A stretch of 9,353 nt of DNA. Origin: Thermoanaerobaculia bacterium. GTDB lineage: Bacteria; Acidobacteriota; Thermoanaerobaculia; Gp7-AA8. The position numbers and the translations under genes were made by a program. The notes below the pieces were generated by a model. That model searched no databases. It was not told the origin of the DNA and saw nothing but the letters and a program-made list of their open reading frames with translations. Numbering within the stretch: position 1 is the first letter of the stretch; each line of letters begins with the position of its first letter. The DNA is taken from assembly GCA_017883215.1 (NCBI GenBank), contig JADGOA010000128.1, positions 1-9,353 of the forward strand, given 5' to 3'. Below, piece by piece: positions 6,471 through 9,353 of this stretch.

Positions 6471-7259
6471 ATGAAACTCATTCGCAGTCTGCTTCTGAGC
6501 CTCGCGCTCGTGGCGCCGGCGATTGCGGGCGCTGCCGAGCTCAAAAACATGGTCCCGGGCAACGTCGAGGCGTTCCACTATTCGTGGCGCCTCCGCGGCG
6601 GGCTCTCCTGGATCGCAGGGCTCGTGTTCCCCCGCAGCGGCGTCGGCGCGCTCACGACCACGTTTCCCGATGGCGAGCGGACTACGATCTCCAGCGAGCT
6701 GCTCATCACCTCGCCGGGCGAAGGGACAAACGCCTTTTACCTCTACCAGTCGCAGATGGATGCCTCGGGCAGCAAGACGCTGATGACCTATCACGGCTAT
6801 GCGTGGGGCAACCGATCGCGAAAAGAACGCACCGTCTTCGATTACGTGCGGCGCCTCGCTCACACGCACAAAGAGACACCGACGAAGGTCGAAGACAAGG
6901 TCAGGCCCCTGCCCGACATACACCTCCGCGACGTCCTGACTGCGATCTACTTTCTCCGCCAGCACGCCGACACGATCCAGGCCCCGCTCACGACCACGAT
7001 CTACTCGGACGGGAAGCAGTACCCCGTCGTCTTCCGTCGGGCGGGGCAGGCCACGTTCACGATCGGCGGAGATCGCGTTCCTGCCAGCGCGTTCGAGGTC
7101 GTCGGCGCGCCGGGGGGCGAGAGAAAATGGCCCGGCGGCGTGACGGTCTGGATCTCGGATGACGCGCGGCGAATCCCCTGCCGGATCGAGATCGCCGAGA
7201 CGCTGGTCTCGCTGCAGCTCGATCTGGAATCGGTCGAGTCGTACTCGCTGCTCAAATAG
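6471..7259 (+). CDS. Secreted DUF3108-like protein
   Basis: A 262-residue exported protein. Residues 1-22 form a signal peptide (cleavage near AGA-AE). The mature part appears to be a beta-rich domain with the DUF3108 hallmarks as I recall them: an early YSWRLRGGLSW strand, TVFDYVRR at 121-128, the LRDVLTAIYFLR helix at 152-163, and VWISDDARRIPCRIEI near the end (226-241). DUF3108 proteins are envelope proteins of unknown biochemical role. The frame is open from 6303, overlapping ispH, but ATG 6471 starts the signal peptide directly. No clear Shine-Dalgarno or promoter is visible in the 82-bp spacer after ispH, which contains a hairpin. It converges with the receiver-domain gene across a 20-bp perfect inverted repeat. 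Confidence 0.82.
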   Translation: MKLIRSLLLSLALVAPAIAGAAELKNMVPGNVEAFHYSWRLRGGLSWIAGLVFPRSGVGALTTTFPDGERTTISSELLITSPGEGTNAFYLYQSQMDASGSKTLMTYHGYAWGNRSRKERTVFDYVRRLAHTHKETPTKVEDKVRPLPDIHLRDVLTAIYFLRQHADTIQAPLTTTIYSDGKQYPVVFRRAGQATFTIGGDRVPASAFEVVGAPGGERKWPGGVTVWISDDARRIPCRIEIAETLVSLQLDLESVESYSLLK

Positions 7260-7279
7260 AGCGAGTAGGGGCTGAGGCT

Positions 7280-7344
7280 TTCACCACAGAGGCACAGAGG
7301 AACAGCGAGAGCCACCTCTGTGCTCTCTGTGCCTCTGTGGTGAA
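7280..7344. terminator. 20-bp perfect inverted repeat between convergent genes
   Basis: TTCACCACAGAGGCACAGAG (7280-7299) is exactly complementary in reverse to 7325-7344, giving a 20-bp stem with a 25-nt loop. It lies between the converging DUF3108-like and receiver-domain genes, where a bidirectional terminator is expected. No T-run flanks either side. ACCACAGAGGCACAGAG-type words are a known dispersed repeat in unrelated bacterial genomes (general knowledge), so it may be a mobile or selfish unit that now also serves as a transcript boundary. Confidence 0.75.
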
Positions 7345-7356
7345 TGCCTCTTGTGG

Positions 7357-7770
7357 CTACGTGGTCAGCTCGGCTGCCGGGATCCCGAGGCCGCAGAAGA
7401 GGCCGACGATGTCGAGCAGCTCTGCGACGTGGAACGGCTTCTCCAGGACCACCGACGGCTTCAGGTCGAGATCAGCCGGGTCGAGCTTGTAGGCGGAGAT
7501 GACCACCACCGGCATGTCCTGCTGCCGCGCACGGAGCCACCGCAGCCACTGGCGTCCGTCCATCTTCGGCATGGCCAGGTCGAGGATCACGAGGAGGATG
7601 TCCGGATTCTGCTCGACGAGCGGAATGGCCTGCTCTCCGTCGATGGCCGTGAGCACCTCGAATCCGTACGGCATGAGCAGATCGCGGTACGAAGCGAGCA
7701 GCTTCGAGTCATCGTCGATCACGAGGAGTTTGCGCAATTTCTGCGGCGTTCGGCGGGCTCGAATGCTCAA
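7357..7770 (-). CDS. Stand-alone response-regulator receiver domain (CheY-like)
   Basis: A 137-residue cytoplasmic signalling protein consisting of one receiver domain and no output domain. The conserved phosphorylation site is complete: acidic cluster D19-D21 (VIDDD), phospho-acceptor D64 (VILDLAMPKMDG), S92 at the switch position (VVVISAYK) and K111 followed by proline (LEKPF). The domain fills residues 14-126. The start is TTG at 7768-7770, supported by GGAG on the minus strand seven bases upstream (7778-7781) and by no better ATG before the first strand. No histidine kinase gene is within the window, so the partner is unknown. It is downstream of the ABC-type gene on the same strand but separated by 172 bp holding a large inverted repeat, so co-transcription is doubtful. 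It could act in a phosphorelay or by protein binding. Confidence 0.92.
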   Translation of the reverse strand: MSIRARRTPQKLRKLLVIDDDSKLLASYRDLLMPYGFEVLTAIDGEQAIPLVEQNPDILLVILDLAMPKMDGRQWLRWLRARQQDMPVVVISAYKLDPADLDLKPSVVLEKPFHVAELLDIVGLFCGLGIPAAELTT

Positions 7771-7777
7771 GAGATCG

Positions 7778-7781
7778 CTCC
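7778..7781 (-). promoter_or_regulatory. Shine-Dalgarno deciding a TTG start
   Basis: GGAG on the minus strand, seven bases before TTG at 7770-7768. It is the main reason for accepting the rare TTG start of the receiver-domain gene. Confidence 0.65.
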
Positions 7782-7835
7782 AGTCTTGGTGCGGTATTTC
7801 GAATCAGACGGGTGCAAAGTGCATACCGCGAGACC

Positions 7836-7938
7836 AGTCCTGAGTCCTGAGTCCTGAGTCCTGAGGGCTGACGGTATCAGCACGTACGAGACAATCGCGC
7901 GGAGCCCACTCAGGACTCAGCACTCAGGACTCAGGACT
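7836..7938. repeat. Inverted pair of heptamer arrays, family B (AGTCCTG)
   Basis: Left side: four exact AGTCCTG units (7836-7863). Right side: the reverse complement, CTCAGGACTCAG and so on, 7909-7938, slightly irregular (one CTCAGCA). GGGCT (7865-7869) and AGCCC (7903-7907) extend the pairing. The loop region 7870-7902 shows no gene. The structure fills most of the spacer between the ABC-type gene and the receiver-domain gene and ends four bases after the ABC-type stop codon on the minus strand, so it could act as a transcript end. Confidence 0.88.
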
Positions 7939-7942
7939 TCGC

Positions 7943-9031
7943 TTACCGCGAGTCGCGCATCGGCGGCACGACGGATGGGATCGCGGAGGGTTGCAGGGCC
8001 GAGGGGCGCGGGAGGAGCGTGAAGCGGGAAGGATCGTAGCGGAGCGCGAGAAGCTGTCCCTTTCGGATGGCGACCTCGCGGGAGAGAACGACCCGAAGCT
8101 CGTGGCCGCCGGTCAGAAGGCCGCGAGCCACCCAGCGGCCGCTGTCGAACCACGCCTCCTCGATGCCGAAGATCAGATCGGAATCCTCGCCCGGACCGGC
8201 CACGACGAACTCTTCAGGGCGGACCAGGGCGACGCCGTTGCCGCTGAACGGCGGCTGGTCGATGTGCCACCTGCCGATGATCGACTCCACTTCCGTTCCC
8301 TCGATCCTCACCGGAATCACATTGACCTCTCCAGTGGCGATCGCCGCCGCCTCGGTCCCGGGAGCTGCGAAGAGCTGCGGGGCGCCGCCGCTCTGGACGA
8401 CTTTCCCGCCGTCGAGCACGACGACGGCGTCGGTCATGCCGAGCTCCTCGCGCGATGACGGTGCGCTGATCACGGTCGCGCCGGTGACGCGCAGAAGGCG
8501 GTACAGCTCGTCGGCCATACCGATGCGCGCCGTGGGGGCGGCGTGGTCGAAGAGACGGTCGGCGACCAGGATGCCGGGGCGCAGGAGCTCGATACGCGCG
8601 AGGTGGACGCGGAGCCGCTCCGTTGCCGAAAGAGTCGAAAGCCGGCGGTCGAGCAGAAGCTCGAGCTGCCACTTCGACGCCGCGAGCGTCAGCTCGTGAA
8701 AACGATCGGGGCGATCGAGCGACCGCGAACGGACGGCATTGACGAGGGCGTGTCGGACCGACCAGCGGCCTGGCAGCCCGAGCTCGGCCCTGACCCACAG
8801 CAGTGGTCTGCGCGAGGTGCCGAGCGTGTTCACCACGCGCGTTCCGATCCGCACCTCGCCCGACTGCGGCCTTAGCTCGCCGGCGATCAGCCCGAGCAGC
8901 GTCGATGCGCCGCAGGCCGGCGGACCGACGATCGCAGTGTGCGTGCTCTTCGGGAACGTCAGGTCGACGCCCTGCAGCTCGAAGCCGGATTCATACCGAT
9001 ACGACACGCCGTGGAGGGAAACGTCGAGCAC
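7943..9031 (-). CDS. ABC ATPase homologue with TOBE-like C-terminus and degenerate catalytic motifs
   Basis: Homologous to importer ATPases of the MalK/PotA type: nucleotide-binding-like domain first (about 220 residues), then a beta-rich TOBE-like region containing ALVRPEEFVV. Numbering below is from the longer ATG start at 9079 (378 residues). The fold signature is clear (AIVGPPACGASTLLGLIAGELRP from 49; RLRVHLARIELLRP from 155), but catalytic residues are lost: Walker A Lys is A58, the Q-loop Gln is Ala (VRAELGL), LSGGQ reads LSATE (150-154), the Walker B motif ILVAD174 is followed by Arg instead of Glu, and the H-loop His is absent (SAPSSREE). Walker A Ser59 and Walker B Asp174 remain. 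The frame is intact, suggesting a pseudo-ATPase and not debris. Start: GTG 9031 gives MLDVSLHGVSYRY, the normal family N-terminus, and follows TACAAT by six bases; ATG 9079 adds 16 atypical residues and has no Shine-Dalgarno. No permease gene is in the window. Confidence 0.85.
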   Translation of the reverse strand: MLDVSLHGVSYRYESGFELQGVDLTFPKSTHTAIVGPPACGASTLLGLIAGELRPQSGEVRIGTRVVNTLGTSRRPLLWVRAELGLPGRWSVRHALVNAVRSRSLDRPDRFHELTLAASKWQLELLLDRRLSTLSATERLRVHLARIELLRPGILVADRLFDHAAPTARIGMADELYRLLRVTGATVISAPSSREELGMTDAVVVLDGGKVVQSGGAPQLFAAPGTEAAAIATGEVNVIPVRIEGTEVESIIGRWHIDQPPFSGNGVALVRPEEFVVAGPGEDSDLIFGIEEAWFDSGRWVARGLLTGGHELRVVLSREVAIRKGQLLALRYDPSRFTLLPRPSALQPSAIPSVVPPMRDSR

Positions 9032-9037
9032 GTGGGG

Positions 9038-9043
9038 ATTGTA
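9038..9043 (-). promoter_or_regulatory. -10 element (TACAAT) placed for a leaderless mRNA
   Basis: On the minus strand TACAAT is followed by CCCCAC and then the GTG at 9031. Five of six bases match the sigma70 -10 consensus. The six-base gap to the start codon is identical to that at 4882-4890 and would start transcription at the GTG. No convincing -35 box is visible. If real, it rules out the longer ATG start at 9079 for that transcript. Confidence 0.45.
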
Positions 9044-9108
9044 AGGGGAAGGCGCGGTGCCATCCCACGCAGGTGTCATCGCACCGGGCGGTGTCGTCCC
9101 TCGCTCAC

Positions 9109-9119
9109 GCTTCTAATGA
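9109..9119 (+). repeat. Partial copy of the 27-nt module
   Basis: GCTTCTAATGA is identical to 9259-9269 within the full module at 9258-9284. The two copies lie on either side of the palindromic element copy 2, in the same orientation, which resembles direct repeats bounding an insertion. The match is only 11 bases. Confidence 0.4.
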
Positions 9120-9135
9120 ACCCCTGCAACCCGAA

Positions 9136-9220
9136 TGTAGGGACGCGCAGCAGCGCGTCCGCAGTTCTCGTCGGCCCTCCGCCCACCGGAATTGCGGACG
9201 CGCTGCTGCGCGCCCCTACA
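9136..9220. repeat. 85-nt palindromic element, copy 2
   Basis: Arms 9136-9166 and 9190-9220 pair at 29 of 31 positions around a 23-nt loop that is shared with copy 1 at 4956-5040. The outer ends are TGTAGGG and CCCTACA. Each arm holds an inner palindrome (GGACGCGC-AGCA-GCGCGTCC), so a cross-shaped fold is possible. The better arm pairing suggests this copy is younger or better conserved than copy 1. Only the short ORFs it happens to contain cover it; none looks real. Confidence 0.88.
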
Positions 9221-9257
9221 GGTTCATCACCGCTCCACCGGCCCCTGGCCGTTGACC

Positions 9258-9284
9258 AGCTTCTAATGACACGCGCCAAGCCTG
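9258..9284 (+). repeat. 27-nt dispersed module, copy 2
   Basis: AGCTTCTAATGACACG followed by CGCCAAGCCTG. It matches the minus strand of 5047-5073 at 24 of 27 positions. It runs directly into the GTCATCCCGAG repeat at 9283. Confidence 0.7.
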
Positions 9285-9353
9285 TCATCCCGAGCTGCCG
9301 AAGCCGCGGAGCGGCGGAGGACAGCGAGGGATCCCCCGCACTCCCGGGGTGGC
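9283..9353 (+). repeat. Start of a GTCATCCCGAG-type dispersed repeat, window end
   Basis: TGTCATCCCGAG (9283-9294) is followed by a GC-rich stretch ending GCGAGGGATCCCCCGC. This word order (GTCATCC-GAG ... GCGAGGGATC) matches a repeat type common in intergenic DNA of several phyla (general knowledge), and the window start carries the same word inverted at 37-50. I see no gene in 9080-9353. Confidence 0.45.

Noticed and set aside
7943..9079. Calling the ABC homologue a pseudogene
   Set aside because: No frameshift or internal stop is visible, and the non-catalytic structural positions and C-terminal region are preserved, so a functional pseudo-enzyme is the better reading.
9331..9353. Terminator from CCCCC/GGGG pairing at the window end
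   Set aside because: Only about four base pairs form, there is no T-run, and the sequence is cut off by the window end.

Overview
This is a GC-rich bacterial chromosomal window with eight complete genes that I consider real (five on the plus strand before position 7260 plus one minus-strand gene among them, and two minus-strand genes after it). No plasmid, phage, CRISPR, rRNA or tRNA signal was seen. The lineage cannot be fixed from sequence alone. Paired secreted M16B peptidases, several secreted or membrane DUF proteins, a short IspH and abundant dispersed intergenic repeats would fit Acidobacteriota or a similar soil or sediment phylum (inference, low confidence).

Layout. Positions 1-150 hold the end of a dispersed repeat and a heptamer array running into a -10 element. 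Then come two translationally coupled M16B peptidase genes (151-1584 and 1581-3038): the first has the zinc site and the second has the complementary Arg/Tyr pair, so they probably form one periplasmic heterodimer. A membrane-anchored DUF4230 protein follows (3143-3775). Convergent to it is a secreted DUF2891 protein (3796-4875, minus). A repeat-rich divergent spacer (4876-5130) leads to a 78-residue single-span membrane protein (5131-5367), then ispH (5546-6388) for isoprenoid precursor synthesis, then a secreted DUF3108-type protein (6471-7259). A 20-bp perfect inverted repeat separates this from two minus-strand genes: a stand-alone response-regulator receiver domain (7357-7770) and an ABC-type ATPase homologue with a TOBE-like C-terminus (7943 to 9031 or 9079). 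The right end (9080-9353) is gene-free and filled with repeats.

The genes are mostly housekeeping or envelope-related and do not form one obvious pathway. The M16B pair is the clearest functional unit. The most unusual protein is the ABC homologue, which keeps the fold but has lost essentially every catalytic motif (Walker A Lys, Q-loop Gln, LSGGQ, Walker B Glu, H-loop His), suggesting a pseudo-ATPase. The most unusual DNA is the intergenic material: three unrelated families of 7-bp tandem repeats, two copies of an 85-nt palindromic element with a conserved loop, and a 27-nt module lying in opposite orientation near each copy. Two minus-strand genes show a -10 hexamer ending exactly 6 nt before the likely start codon, suggesting leaderless mRNAs. 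I found no clearly novel multi-gene system.
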